A stretch of DNA of 64,000 nucleotides from Botrytis cinerea B05.10 (Eukaryota > Ascomycota > Leotiomycetes > Helotiales > Sclerotiniaceae), in contig NC_037321.1 of the NCBI RefSeq assembly GCF_000143535.2, positions 372,001-436,000 on the forward strand, read 5' to 3'. A model generated the notes under the pieces. That model was not told where the DNA came from and did no database searches. It saw only the letters and a list, made by a program, of their open reading frames with translations. This document shows, in pieces, positions 9,449 through 22,611 of the stretch. The translations under genes were made by a program, and so were the position numbers. Position 1 is the stretch's first letter; each line of letters starts with the position of its first letter.

Positions 9449-12297
9449 GATGTATCAGAATAGAATTACGAGGGGTAATCGGTGGTCATGTGTTCTCTCC
9501 ACGATAAAAACAATCGTTTGCTTGCAGTCATCTCTAGACTCAATATCATAATATTAGCTCAGAGTAACTTCATTTGATGTGCTGCTGTGTGTTGAAACAT
9601 GTCCCCCTTCCTAAAATTGAGTTTGAAGTCACTAAAGCCTTTGACTTTGCACCCTACAAAGCAAGAAAGATCCGGAATTTTATCACGTTTATAAAATGAT
9701 CATTTTTCTGGTTACCAAGAGGCGCCACAAGCCATTCGCTTTTGTGAGATATTATACAAAACTTAGCATGTTATTGATAAGTTTAAAAAGTACTTCATCT
9801 CTGAAACGATGCCTCTTGCGGATATTGCAACTCCTGGACTCTACAAAGTACTGGGTTCAAGACTATGCTCTCTATGATGCCACAAATAAAGCTTTCAGAA
9901 ATGCCGAAAGATCTCAAATACCACGCTTCAATTTTGATACCTACAACTAGGTTATGTAGTCTTGCATATCCTAGGTCAATAAATATGAATTCTAAAGATC
10001 AAGTATACTGATATATGCTTTTTTTTACTCACTCGACTTAGATACGGAGTCAAGCATATATTACGTAGAATACCTTGGAATCTAAGCTTCTTGACAAGTG
10101 AGTCGAAGGTTGAAAGTGCCTCCTAGGTGACACAAAACTGTATATTGGTCCAAATTCTCACTAGTTTTATGTTTAAGAAATAACGGAATTTGAAAGCAAT
10201 TTACCTCTTTCTCAATATTTTAATGTCTCAAAAAGCAGTGTAACACATGTTGATTTGATGTAAACATTTAGCAAACGGATGCTCACAGGACTTTTCCCAG
10301 GCGGCAGAGAGGATACTTGTTCCTTGTCTCGTCTAATCTCGCGATCGGGAATCTGGAAGTCTCTCCCATCCGGAACTATCTTGCTTTCCGTACGATTCAA
10401 ATTTGTGCAGACACCCGTCTAATTTTCTACCATTTATTAGTTTCGTCTCATACTCAACGAGTGTTAAGTCAATTAATCCCAGTGCACTCACTTAGCAACA
10501 GACAGAACTGTATATTTCCATTGCGGCTTTCCAATTTCCTTCTCTACTGTTTCTAATTATCTTTCCAATTGATTCACATGGCCCAGACCTGCATTCTAAC
10601 AACTGTGTGAAATTCCTAGATTTTACACAAGCTGCAAGCTACAAAAGCTTCCAATCCACCTATCAATCTCATGCCACATATCCATAGCTCCGGCTACCTA
10701 CATTATCAGGTTCATGAAAAAACATATGCGTGCCGCATTTTCAGCCGACACATCCTCCGTACTGAAGCTGGTCGGGAGGCTGCAGAGATCAAGAAACTTG
10801 TGAACATGCACAACACAGCCATAAGTTTGGAATCATCTGGGACCCCCATGCTGAAGCAATACATTATCTTACACACGCAATGTCTGAAGCTTTCCATCTT
10901 GGCTGAAATCTCTGTAACCTTTGACTCTTCAGGTGATTGATTGCGCATAAGATGCGCCCAAGATGCGCCTCTTCTCTACAAAGAGGTGTGGTAAATATGT
11001 GTCAAGAAATGTTTGAGCTAGACTCAAAGACGGAAATTGAGTCCTGGTAAAATTATCAACGCTGCGCAACGGGAAACATCTTTAATCCTCTAGTTTTTAG
11101 GTCTCGACAACCAGCTCTTACCCTTTCTCCCTCAAATTTCTAAATATGCTATCCAGGAGAGGGCCGTGTTGGACGCATCATCGGAAACCTGCTTCTCACG
11201 TACTGCGCTCGTCACTTGCTAATCTCTAAGTGCCCTCTCAAACGCCTCTCAAGTGTCTTTCATTACCCAGAAACTTCACCGCATAAGCATCAGAGACCGA
11301 CCTCTGGCACCCTGCATGGAGCCGCAGTATCTAATATTGACAGCGCCTCCTACACTTATGAATCACGCACACGTCAGCAATTGCAAAATTACAAAAATTG
11401 ACTCTCACGCGCCCAGCCGTAACACATCTGACATTTAAAATCCGATCAAGACGTGTTCGTTTCCAGACGCCTCACTTGCATATCCATCTTCCCAAAACAC
11501 TAAACCATCATACTATCATACCGGCTTCTGACTACCCGCATCCCGCATTCCACACACTGAGTATATCCCCAAAATAAAAATTTCCCTTGTTTCAATATTT
11601 CGAAAGACATGCCAAAAAAAAAACAATTTTCTTCCTCTCAACTTCAGCAGCGCCTCTTGCTATCAAACCCAAGCTTGCATAACACTACCAACCGCCGTTT
11701 CCCCACCTATCCACTACATACCCACTCTAGAATCCAATTCCCCGCCATTCTCATTACCACCTGGTTGTCAAAGTTCTGTATGTCTCATATGCATGTACAT
11801 GTATAGATGACGGGAAGCGCCCGCATGCTTAGCTCGGTTGGCGGTTGTTACACCGCCTATCTGTCGTTACACAAAAGCCTTTGGTTCACACACACCGTTA
11901 CGCCACGCCACGCCGTCTTGCATGCAAAATTTTGATAGCTTTTGCGAGTCGTGCATTATTCTGGGTAGTGAAGAACGTGATTGAAAATTAATCATGTGGT
12001 TTGTATATCACGTGGTGTGGTCGTTCAAGGATTTCCAACGAAGGGGAGACAGCAGAGAAAGATGGGGTGAAAATTGAACTCATAAGATTAATCGATTGAA
12101 TATCATACAAAACAGAATAGCTACTTTAAAGGCCCAAAATAGAGGATATGCATAAATGAACATGCATAGATCTACAATACACTCCCAAACTCCTCTTCAA
12201 ACCAGACTCCCCTTTCCAATCTCTCCCACTATCTTAGTGATCCAAACCCCTTTCCAAGTCAAAATCCTCGCTTACTCCATATCCTCGCTCTGAATTA
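9449..12297. other. Long AT-rich intergenic region after the P450
   Basis: Nearly 3 kb without a supportable gene. ORFs at 9696-9950, 10671-10940 and 11609-11806 are short and motif-free. Around 10945-10970 the 10-mer AAGATGCGCC occurs twice in tandem, next to a small CCTCTT/AAGAGG hairpin. Confidence 0.55.
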
Positions 12298-12564
12298 CTA
12301 AGTCCCCATCCTCCCCACCCCCTCTTCCAACCAGTCTACATCAATCTTCGTTACCTCCCCCTCATACTTTCCCTCCTCCCTCACTTTATCCACCAAACCG
12401 CTCGTTCTCTTCAATCTTTCCCTCCATCCTTCTACCCACACAAACGCTAATTTGTATTGTCCCTTCGCAATTCCCCTCTCTCCCATCCCCTCTGTTCTCT
12501 TCTCGACCTCATCCTTCCCCTTCTCCACCACTTTCCTTGGCCTTCTACCAGCTCTCCATTTCAT
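12298..12564 (-). CDS. Doubtful 88-aa ORF downstream of the giant gene
   Basis: A basic, Trp-containing reading frame starting at ATG 12564 (MKWRAGRRPRK..., then YKLAFVWVEGWRERL), only about 55 bp past the stop of the giant acidic protein on the same strand. I do not recognise it. It could be a separate small gene, a displaced 3' exon, or a chance ORF in a plus-strand CT-rich 3' UTR. The absence of promoter space argues against an independent gene. The non-random look of the WVEGWRERLKR segment is the only reason to list it. Confidence 0.2.
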   Translation of the reverse strand: MKWRAGRRPRKVVEKGKDEVEKRTEGMGERGIAKGQYKLAFVWVEGWRERLKRTSGLVDKVREEGKYEGEVTKIDVDWLEEGVGRMGT

Positions 12565-12618
12565 TTTTCTAGACCTTCTAAAACCCTTTTGTTTCCTTAA
12601 AGATACAGGGTGAACAAG

Positions 12619-15600
12619 TCAATTCCCATCCTTCAAGAGAGGCTCTCTCTCCGCACCTTTCATACTCCCTACTCCCGAACCCCCCATCCATCCCGCACTT
12701 CCCTTCTCCCCGCTATTCGTAAAATAGGGGTCATCTTCATCTCCATATAGCTTTCCCCTATCAAAACTTCCACTACTCCTATGCCCCGGTAATCCAAAGG
12801 CCGGACTAGGTGATCTTCCATCGCCGTCTAAACTCTTTGGCAGGAAGTCTGCGTCTGTGTCTGGATCATAGTCATCTTTGGCAGTGGCATTGACCTTGGC
12901 GTTAGCATTTGTATTCACATTTGCATCCACCTTAGAGTTCGCGTTTTCCCCAAAACTCAAACTCGATCGCTTTGACAAACTCTCACTCCTGCTTCTCAGA
13001 CTCGAGACCGAAAGACTATGTGGTCTGGTTTGAACCGGCGTATTCGAACGACTCGGTGAACCAACATTGAAAATACTCATTCCGGAGAGCGGTCTCTGTT
13101 TAGGAGGTGGACTTGAATCGGCTGGTCCTGCTTCAAATAGAGAGCGTGTTCTAGCAAAGATAGAACTAACAGGTCTTGGATTACGTTGTGGAGATGCGGT
13201 TTCTTTTTCCGGGGTCGCTGCTTTGTAGGGATCTTCTGATTGTGTCCAAGGAACGGAATGGAGGTTTGGTGGTAGTTGAGAAGTTGATTTTTCTTCGGTC
13301 TGGGTGGGAGTTTGAGCCGTGAATATTGGCGTTGATGCAGGTGCATTGGAACTCAAGATCTTCTCAGGAGGAATAAGTGATGGTGGATTTGGTGCTAGAA
13401 CTGGAGGATATTCTTGATCCACGTGTACGTTACTTACGTTAAAGGAAGATGAATGTGCAGGGCTTGGAATTGGAGATTTGTATTCTTGCGGATTGAAAGG
13501 GTCAAATTCAACAGCATCTTGTAGATTAGGAGATTTGTATTCTTGTGGGTTGAAGGTGTCAAATTCTGCAGCATCCTGTAGATTAGGAGATTTGATAATT
13601 TCATCAAGGTTTTGTTCTTGGTTTGCAGAATCGTCCTGGGTATCATCATTAGGATGTGGCCATCCTTCAGATGACTCAAATTCCGTTGTCATCATCTGAC
13701 TAATGTGTGGTTGTTGAGATACAGGATCAGAGTATTGAGGTTGTTGAGGTGGAGTTGCAGGACCTGACTCACCATCATCTGATGCATAATGTTCAAATGA
13801 TGGAACTGTATCAACTGTATGGGAGCGGTTACGACCATTGTCGTTGTTCAATTGAGTTCTGTAATCTGGTTGCTGCTCACCGTCTTGGGAATATCCCCAT
13901 CCATTATAGGCGTTGTTGATAGAGGCATCTAAGTAATTTCGGTGTTCATCTGGTGGAAATCTCTCAGATCTTGACCTAGGACTCAATATAGGTGACTGAT
14001 GTGGTTCCGGTGAAGGGGTCAGACTGCTTCGGATCTGTGAAACTCTCGAGAATACTGCTTCATGCTCTGGACTTAAATCACTGTTTCGGTGATACAACGA
14101 TGCTGGACGTCGAGGTTTAGGTTTGGGAGTGAGGTTGTTATTCTCCACAAGGTCTTCCTCTTCCACGGGCTCGGACTTTTCACGATTTTCCTCAATCTCA
14201 GGACTTGGCTCTAACACCCGTGGTAGGTCCGTAGCATTAGAAACGGTCGCGTTTTCAATTGGTGCTTCTGGAATACCATCGACTAATTTATCTGTGCCAC
14301 TGACTTCGTGAGGCGACTCCTTTTCTTTGACATCGGAGCCAAACATCAGTGCCATTGGTGTCTGTGGTCTTTTCCTCGACTCAAAATCGGAAACCTCAAG
14401 ATTGGATCCGCTTGGATGGTCAAGCTCGTCTGGAAGGATTTCTGTTGAGATTTCCTTGATAGATGGATTTTCTGACTTTGATACTACTAAATCGTTTTCT
14501 CTTTGTTCTTTCAACCCATTATCATCAACAGAGTCCTCATACTGCCAATGTGGATGGAAGAATCTACTCTTTGGCATGTCTCCTTCCTCCTCCTCGTCGT
14601 CATCCTCGTGATCTTCGCCGACACGAGAGGCACCATCATGTGATTCTTCCCGGATAGTCTCAAGATAAGGAAGCGGTCCCTCCTCATCTTCCCCAGATTC
14701 ATCCCATTCATCTTCACTTCCAGAATAAGGTTCTGTTTCCTCGCCTTGTTCGGTCTTTTCACCATCTGAGTCCGAGTCTTCTGGATTGTGATCTTCATGC
14801 TCATACTGTAAAGCGGTAACTTCCTCACTTGGCTCTTCAGTGGCTGACTCGACACTTTGTTCATCACTCAAAACTGCATCTGGGTGTTCGAAAGGGTTTA
14901 GATGCTCATCTTGCTGAATGAGTGCGGTGTGGAAATCTTCTTCTTCCTTGTGTTCTGCACTTTGGGGTTTTTCGTTTAGGGTATCCGATGGCTCTTTAGG
15001 TTCGAGTTTTTGGGGTTCATGTTCAGCAACAACATGGCTCTTTTCTTTTTCACCCTCAACATCAGCAGATTTGTCCCCATTCTCTTGTTGTTGACTAAGC
15101 AGTTTCATTTGCTCATTTAGCAAAGCAATTTCTTCTCTTGCTGCGGTATCTTCGGCACTCTCTCTTCTTGGTCTCTCTTGCTCTGCTTCAACAATTTCGC
15201 TTTTGTCCAAATCATTGCCATTATTCTCTGTGCTCATATCAACAGGTTTATTCTCTTGTTCAGTGGCTTGTTCTTCCTCTACAGCTTTCATAAACTCTGC
15301 GTTCAAACGAGCAATCTCCTCTCTAGCACGAACATCTTCAGGGTCTTCGTGTGGTGCTTGTTGAGGTTGAGGTTGGATATCTGGTTTAGTTTCTTCCACT
15401 TTTGGCTCAGTGTTGATTGATTCCGATTCGATGGCAGCAGGCTGTTCGCTTTCTTGAGAGAATAGTTCGTCGTGGATCGCTTCAGAATTCGCCGAGTTGT
15501 TTGGGCTTGGGTGTGACTCATCTTCTGTCTCGAGATTGATAGGATGCCCAGTTTCTCTAGGCTTTTCAATGTGATGGTCTTGTGCCTCGTCGATCTCTCT

Positions 15601-18600
15601 TTCTTCATGAACAGGATCGACACTTTCGTCATTTACGCTGCCCTTATCATTATCATCGTCTCTCTCGGCATTCATTTGTTTTACCTCGAGCGGCAGTACA
15701 GATGCTTCGCCATTCGAGCTTTCTAGAGCAGATGTCTCTGGCACCGAGGTAATGGTCTGAGGCGCGGAACTTATATCTTGTTGGCTTTCGGGTTCTGCTA
15801 TGCTTTCTTTCAATGGTATTTCATCGGCAAGATGAAGCATCTCTTGCACTGGCTCCTCGCTAGAAGTGGTAGGAAGTTCCTTGTCTTCAGGGTGTTCTTG
15901 AGTCTCCAGTGTAGAATCATTATTTGTCTGCTCTAGGACTTCCTTGACTTCTTGATGTATAGGTGCCTCATTTTCCGAAGTCAATGGCTCAGTCTCAACA
16001 ACTTGTTCCGGCGTTTGAATATCTTCAGGAGTCGATTGACTTAATGTTGTTGGTTCCACGCTTTCAATCTTGTGAGAGACAGAAGTTTCCCCAACTTCAG
16101 GATGTTCGTGGCTCATTTCCTTTGAATCGATATGATTTTCTTCTTGAATCATGTCACCTGAGTGGAGACTTTCATCATCGTCAATGGCAGTCTTTTGAAT
16201 TGTCGGCGAAGGCAGTGGTGACCCAACGTCCAAATTTAAAGTTGCTTCTCCCGTGCCTTCGAACTCTTGAGGGCCAGATGCGGCTGCTTCCTCCATTATT
16301 CGTACTTGATCTGTACTATCAGCCACTACCAGTGGTTCTTCACTCTCTTGGTCGATCTTTAGGTCTTTGTTCTCAATGCCAGGAAGTGATACTTCAGAGA
16401 TAGTTCCCTGTTCCTTGGTAGCGGGCTCACTCTCTGGTGCATTGCTATTCTCTTGCTGAACAGCAGCTGGCTCATCAATTTGGTACTTGATGTGACCTGG
16501 TAATTGAACAGGATCAACGGTCCCCGAGATCTCATTCGTATCACTAATAGGAGCTTCTTCAACCTGTTTCTCATCTACCGCTCTGTCGTCTTCTACTGGC
16601 ACGTTCAGATCACGTGTACCAATATCAGGAGACTCAACCGCGTCTTGGATTTGTTCGGGAATCGTAATAGCCGGCTCAGCAGCTATCTCAGTCTTTTCGG
16701 GGGTGTCATTCGAAACGATATCATGAGTTTCAGATAGCTCCATTTCGTGATTTGTATTGGTATCGGTTGGAGGATTTGCAGGAGAATCAATATCAGTATC
16801 TTCGGCATGATGCTCCTCTTGCGGCAGAACAGTAGCTTCATCGATAACATCATTGTCCTTGCTAGCAGATTCAAGATCGGTGGGTAACACATGAGTTTCA
16901 AAATCCTCATGGCCTTCGATGTCTGGTAATATCACATCCGGGGTGGGCTCTGAGTGTAGAAAATATTCATTTGAGATGCTTCTCGTCTCCTCTACTTCGG
17001 ATGAGACAGATGGCGATCTTTCATGTTTTTCGAGAGCATGTCCGCTTTCAGAATTCTCGGTATCTTCAGGCTTTAAATCCATACTTGCAGCATCTTCAAA
17101 GCCCTTTTCAGACTCTTTAATTTGCTCATTGTGATCTTGGTCTGGATTTACGTCCTCGACTTTAGATTCATTCACGTGTTCTAATGCCTTGGTATCTGTG
17201 GACTCTCCACCAGCAATATCTTGCTCGGTCACATTGAGCTGTGCATCCTGGATCAAACTAGGCATAGGTTCGGAGATAGAATCTTCAGCCTTTATAGGTT
17301 CAATAGGTTCCACTTCGTCTTTGCCAACTTCTGGTAGATCGCTTGACAAGAACTCAGACTCTAGTGCTGGTTCCTCATTGAGCTGAGCGCTCTCTGATTC
17401 TACTGGATCTGGCAGAGGTGTTAAAATTGCCTTAGATTCAGGTTCCTCAGGTGCGACATTTTCACTTTTATTGGCAGACTCCGAGTCATCAGGAGTTATC
17501 TCCGGAGTCTCATCTAGTTGATCAGCCTCTGCATCGGCTGGATCAGGAAGTGTTGTTTCAATGGCTTCTTCCATAGATTCCTTTAGAACGTTCGACTCGT
17601 TATCGTGGACCAGTTCTGGGTCATCGTGAATTTTCTTCTCTTCAATTGATGCTTGGTTCGCATCTTCTTGAATGTCTAGGATCACAGAATCCTTGGGCAT
17701 CGAATCATCCTCATTATCTATCTCCGAGTCACCCTGATCATTGATGGCAGTGTCAGACTCTTCGTCAGGCACAGGAGCTAAGATTTCCTTGTTCTTCAAG
17801 CTCAGGGGCATCTCATAAACTGTGCTGTGTTGAGCTTCGTTTGGATGTTCATCGACAGCTAATGTCTCATTCTGTGATGCTTCATGATTCTCAAGTGGGG
17901 GATCGTGATTTGATGGTTCCTCTAATGAAGGCTCCTCATCTAAAAGTTGCTCTGGGGTTTCGATCTGGACTGGATCGTGTGTTATACCATTTACTTGCAC
18001 TTCTGGTTCGAGAGATTCTGCGTTTTCATTTTCGGATTCATTGTTCTCAGAGATAATTTGATCTTTTGGGGCGCTGTCAACTTCGACTGTCTCGGGAATT
18101 GTCTTTGGTTCAGAGTCATCATTTTCAATCTGAATATCGGGGGCTTCGACGACTGGTGTGCCGTCGTCTTGAGGTAAAGTATCTTCTTTCGGAAGGTCTT
18201 TATCCTCTGACTCGTTTTCACTTGCAGAATGCCCTGTCTCAACAGGTTCTTGAACATGTGGCGCTTCCAATTCTGTAGTTTGCGCAGTCGGAGAAACATT
18301 CTTGGCTTCCAGCTGAGGAACCATTGCTTCATTTGCTTCCTCCTCCATAGCACGTCGGATCTCCTCGTTCAGCTTAGCTATTTCTTCTCTGGCTGCTCTG
18401 TCTTCCGGAGATTCGTGTGGATCAAGCACTTGAACGGTCTCGGCTTCTTTGGGTGCCTCTGCCAGACTGCTGTCTTGCTTTGAATAGTCGTGTTCTTCGC
18501 CGTGAGGAGTTTCTGTTGATTGGCTCTCTCCGATGAGATCCTTTGTGATTTCCGGTTCTTGAGATACATGGTCCTGCTTTAGATTGTCGCTGGTCTCGTT

Positions 18601-19785
18601 TTGTGGAATATCAATTGACCGAGTCAAGTCAATTGTTTCCTTTGGGGTATCAGCGCTAGTGGATGTATCCTCCTGGGAAGGCTCAGGCGCGTCATCAATC
18701 TCCTTGGCCATTTCTTCTACAGGCTCTAATGGTTCTTGCTCAGAATGATTCTGACTACCTGGAGTAATGTTATCAACTCCGAGTTGCTGATCAACTTGAT
18801 GTACCTCCTCAAGCTCCATGTGCTGCTCCTCAGGAACTAAGCCAGGAGTTTCTTCGATAGGCTGTGAGGATTCACCATTGTTCTCAATATTTGATGATTG
18901 CGCCACTTGCTCTTGGGGAACAACCTCCCTTGAGAATGAGGAATCTGGTTGAACTTCTAAGTCTTTTGTTGGCTCTACCACAAGGTCTTTTTCACTGTCC
19001 TTAGTATCAGCTACATTTTCCTGGGGATCTTCATCTTTGTGCTCGTTCACATCACGACCTAAATCTTCGTTTGTAATCGGATTTTTTTCCGCATCCTCCT
19101 CAGTGCCCTTGCTGTTCTGATTGTCTGATAATAAATCCGACTTTTGATTATTCAGTACAACCTTTCTGCGGCTCTTGTATTGGATCTTAGGTAGTACAGT
19201 CGGAATATTAAGTTGCTCGTCAATCTGTCTGTTGATTTCCTGTTTTCGTCAAAATATTAGTAAACCGACCAATATCGAGATAAAATTGATAGAATGAAAA
19301 CATACCCTTCTCGCGGAATCTAAAGATTCCAAAGCTTTTTGCCCATCTATCATTTGTTGCTCTAACTCATCCTCCAATCTTTCCATTTTTTCATCGATTC
19401 CATCTTCAACTTCTTTATGTTGGCTTTGGAATTCGGCCTTCCTCTTCTCTTCCTCCTCTTGCCTTACCTTTTCTCTCTCTTTCACTGCGTTCTCGATTCT
19501 CAATTTTCTCTCCTCGTCTTCACGTTTCCTTCTCGCTGTTATCTCGTCTTCCTCTCTCTGAATTTGTTCCTGGATCTCTTGTTCCTGTTTAAGTCGTGCA
19601 TCCTCTCCTTCTTTCGTCGCAATCTCATGAGCCATCTTCAATTGCTGAAGCTGTTCATCGCGATCTCTTTCTAATCGTGTAATTTCCGCATCATGGTTCG
19701 AAGTGTCGCTAATTAAAGCGATAGTCTTGTGAATTTCATCAATATTAGAATGCAATTTCGTGACTAAATCTGCCACCGACACCAT
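12619..19785 (-). CDS. Giant acidic, largely disordered protein with N-terminal coiled coil and REEIAxLN modules
   Basis: Two exons, 19785-19306 and 19239-12619, separated by a 66-nt intron (GTATGT..ACAG), encode about 2366 aa. Residues 1-~165 form a charged coiled coil (runs such as EREKVRQEEEEKRKAEF). A basic patch (KIQYKSRRK) follows. A very long Glu/Asp/Pro/Ser-rich region comes next, then a C-terminal Ser/Pro/Arg-rich part with SRSxS motifs. A module of about 27 residues, (E/D)DxxAREEIAxLNxE, occurs three times near residues 438, 1459 and 1521. A 19-residue unit (KSPNLQDAAEFDTFNPQEY) is tandemly duplicated near residue 2043. I see no enzymatic domain. The start at 19785 is the first ATG of the frame; an upstream exon cannot be excluded. 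A scaffold or cytoskeleton-associated role is a guess from composition. I cannot name the family. Confidence 0.8.
13477..13590 (-). repeat. 57-bp tandem duplication inside the giant gene
   Basis: Two adjacent 57-bp units (13477-13533 and 13534-13590) differ at only a few positions and encode two copies of a 19-residue NLQDAxEFDxFNPQEYKSP unit. The frame is preserved. Confidence 0.9.
15079..15342 (-). repeat. Two dispersed REEIAxLN protein modules (copies 2 and 3)
   Basis: In the giant protein, copy 2 (about 15342-15261) reads EDVRAREEIARLNAEFMKAV and copy 3 (about 15155-15079) reads EDTAAREEIALLNEQMKLL. Copy 1 is at about 18406-18326 (EDRAAREEIAKLNEEIRRAM). They are short amphipathic helices set in acidic, probably disordered sequence. 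Confidence 0.8.
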
Positions 19786-21563
19786 TTTCCTTTCCAATTG
19801 AGGGATCGATCTCAAGCTTGCAATATTGTATAAGTAGGTATGTAAAGATAAACTTCTCAGCTGAGACAGTTTCCAATGAAATGAACGGAAATTTCAAGAA
19901 GTTCGGATGAAATATATGGATACAGAAACGAAAGTATGATACCACCAGCAATCCAATCACGAAGAATTAATTCTAGTGATTCAATGCGATCCAGTCGCTG
20001 TTGGAGTTTGTAGAAACAAAAACAGGAAACTGATTCAGAAGGACAACTCAGAAATGACGCTTTTCGTTTCTTACGAAAAGACTATTAGAGTAAAGATTGA
20101 AAGGATTATGCCAGTTTCACTAAAAACCACCATAATGGATCGAATGGGATTATTAGTATAAACATAAGCATGAGGTGCGTTGTTTCATGCTTCATGCTTT
20201 GATCGCTCATGATCGCTCAGACAATATATTTACACCTAGGGTAGCCCCTAATGCTCGAGGGTTTCTCAACATCGGCGCAGCGATGGAGGCTCGGGATTTT
20301 GATGTGTTTCCTGGATAAGTATGTTGCCACGCACTCGATATATCATTGACCTTGAGAGCCGCTGGCAATCGAACGCCTCCAGGCAAGATAGAATACGAGA
20401 TTGGAGATATTATAGATTGCCGCCGTTCTTCAAAAGCCAGGGGGTAAATTCACGCCACAGTGTCCGAGCATGATGGTCACCTGACCGTGGAGTTCATCGC
20501 GCACGTGCTTGACCCTTATTATCGCCTGAGCGGAGTGCATGGCACTTTTCCTTTCTTCGCTTTTCAGGCCCAGTTCAATCTGTATCTCGTCTATGTTTCT
20601 TCAAACCGCACGAACTGATCCTTATTTAAACCCTTTCCAGTATCGTCACCAACAATCTAAAAGTCCCCAAGCCCCACTAGCGACTCGCTCAGGTTCCCTC
20701 AGACTCAATCTTAAACGCAGGAGTCATCATCCTTGTCAAACTCGCTCGAGATGCACAGATCTCCTACACGTTGCGAATGTGAAACTTCAAGCTCCAGATT
20801 CTGCTTTTCTATAACCAATCCCAATCCTCCAAACGCCTGTACGTAAGACGCCAGCTTTGGTACGTAAGATTCAGGATCAACGTCCGAAAGAAGAGCAAAT
20901 AAAAATTAAGGTTCAGGACAATGCGTGGTGTGAACTTTTAATGTGCAATTGCCGAATCCCGCGTATATTTTCCGCGGGAGGATTGCAGGAGGAATGTGGT
21001 TCATGAGTTCATGAGCTCGAGTAAGAAGTAAATTGTAAGGCTGTTCGCCAAGGATGTGGTTATCATCACGAAATTTTTGATTTTTGGGGTTTGCTATCAG
21101 TTTCCAAGTATAAAGCGTGATTGTTCATTGAACTATATATGTTAAAACCAAACAAACCCAATCTTGCATTATTTTGGTTCGTATTATACATTCTAAACTG
21201 AGGTAATGATCGTGTCTCGTGACTGCAATATTGCTAGTCTTTATTCCAACCACAAACAAAAAAAAGAAGAAGAAAAAGTAATAATGATGTTGTAGCCAGA
21301 GAATTTGTAGCCCGGGAGTGGAAGGAGGGCTCAATATTCAGGCTTCAGCTAGAAGAATCTTTGCTCCATCAACTAGAACTCCGGGCCAGTTATCCCGGGC
21401 GTGTCATGTTCATTCCCATCCCTCAATATATGCCTTCCTTCCATTCGAATCCCACCGTTCTCGATTACTCGCGCAAAAATTCTATAAATGGTATAGTTCC
21501 CCCCCCCTTTAAAAAATAAATCATGTACACTTCCCATAACTCGTTTCATGGTCCCAAGCCCAT
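19786..21563. other. Intergenic region upstream of the giant gene
   Basis: About 1.8 kb between two minus-strand genes, containing the promoter of the giant gene. It holds small direct repeats such as GATCGCTCA (near 20200-20220) and CATGCTT. ORFs at 20539-20814 and 21318-21512 have no motifs. Confidence 0.5.
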
Positions 21564-22611
21564 TCAAATTCGTGACATATTTTCTTTTTGAGCCCTAGCG
21601 GTTCTTGATCTGAATTGGTCTCTGAATTGCATTCTACCGATGGTGCCGTAGGAGAGTGTGCCAATGAATAGAATTGCCCATACACCTGTGATAACACCAC
21701 CAATTGGGAAGATCAAGATATTAAGACCTGGAACCACGAAAGGAGATTCAGAGGCGACGACGAGAGTTTGAATAGGTGGTTGAACGACAGTCTTAGTAAC
21801 TCCAGCAGCTTGTGTGGAGAATTCACCATTAACGAAAGAGGCTTGGTTGGTATTAAGAGTTGTGTTCACGGTTCCACCGGAGACATCTCTACCAGTTAAA
21901 GTCACTGTTGGAGTTAAGAGTGCTTCCATGGTTGAGCTAAAACAAATCAGATTAGAATTCTTTAGATTCTTGAATTTCAACATACCTGTCCATCTCTATG
22001 CCAATATATTCCTTATTCATTTGGCCAACAAACGCATATGATTGAACTAAAGTTATGGTCCTTCCCGTAGTGGTGTTTGTTGTTGATTGCCGTTTTGAAT
22101 TTGCTCGTGGCCATGAAATTAAAGATGTACCATCGCTTCTGGCCATCAACGTCGACATATTAACAGCCGATACTGTAGCTCCTTCGTAACTCAATCCAAC
22201 CTGAACATCCTGACTTGGAATATTGGCAAATGTTCCTGTGGGAGCAGAAACATTATATATTCGGAGGTCGGCCTTGAAAACTCCAGTACTGTTGTCGGCA
22301 TATGGCAAGTTGTAACAAACTGCCAACCCGGATGGATTGGTAGCCTGTCCATTCAATAAATCAAGTGCTTGAGTGCATGCTGCCTCAGTTTGAGTATTCC
22401 AATCCGAAGCGTTCGTAGCTGCTGTGGTTGCTGCTGTGGTTGCTGGTGCATCCGTGATAGATCTCCTGCGATCTTCAATAATATTATTCATATATCGCCT
22501 TAACATCTCCTCCTGATTATCTCGACGAACCACCGGCTTCATATCCATAATTCCTGCGCTAACATGACCGGCAAGTAAAAGCGATGCCGTCACGGCTGCG
22601 TGCCAAAACAT
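21564..22611 (-). CDS. Secreted or single-pass membrane glycoprotein of unknown function
   Basis: 332 aa from exons 22611-21986 and 21936-21564 with a 49-nt phase-2 intron (GTATGT..TTTAG). The N-terminus is a clear signal peptide (MFWHAAVTASLLLAGHVSAG). The luminal part carries several N-glycosylation sequons (NAS, NST, NVS, NMS, NTT). Two Cys residues flank a QALDLLNG segment (EAACTQ...AVCYN) and may form a disulphide. A long hydrophobic stretch near the C-terminus (LNILIFPIGGVITGVWAILF) is a transmembrane helix, followed by a short basic tail (FRDQFRSRTARAQK). This indicates a type I membrane protein of the secretory pathway. I do not recognise the family. Confidence 0.78.
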
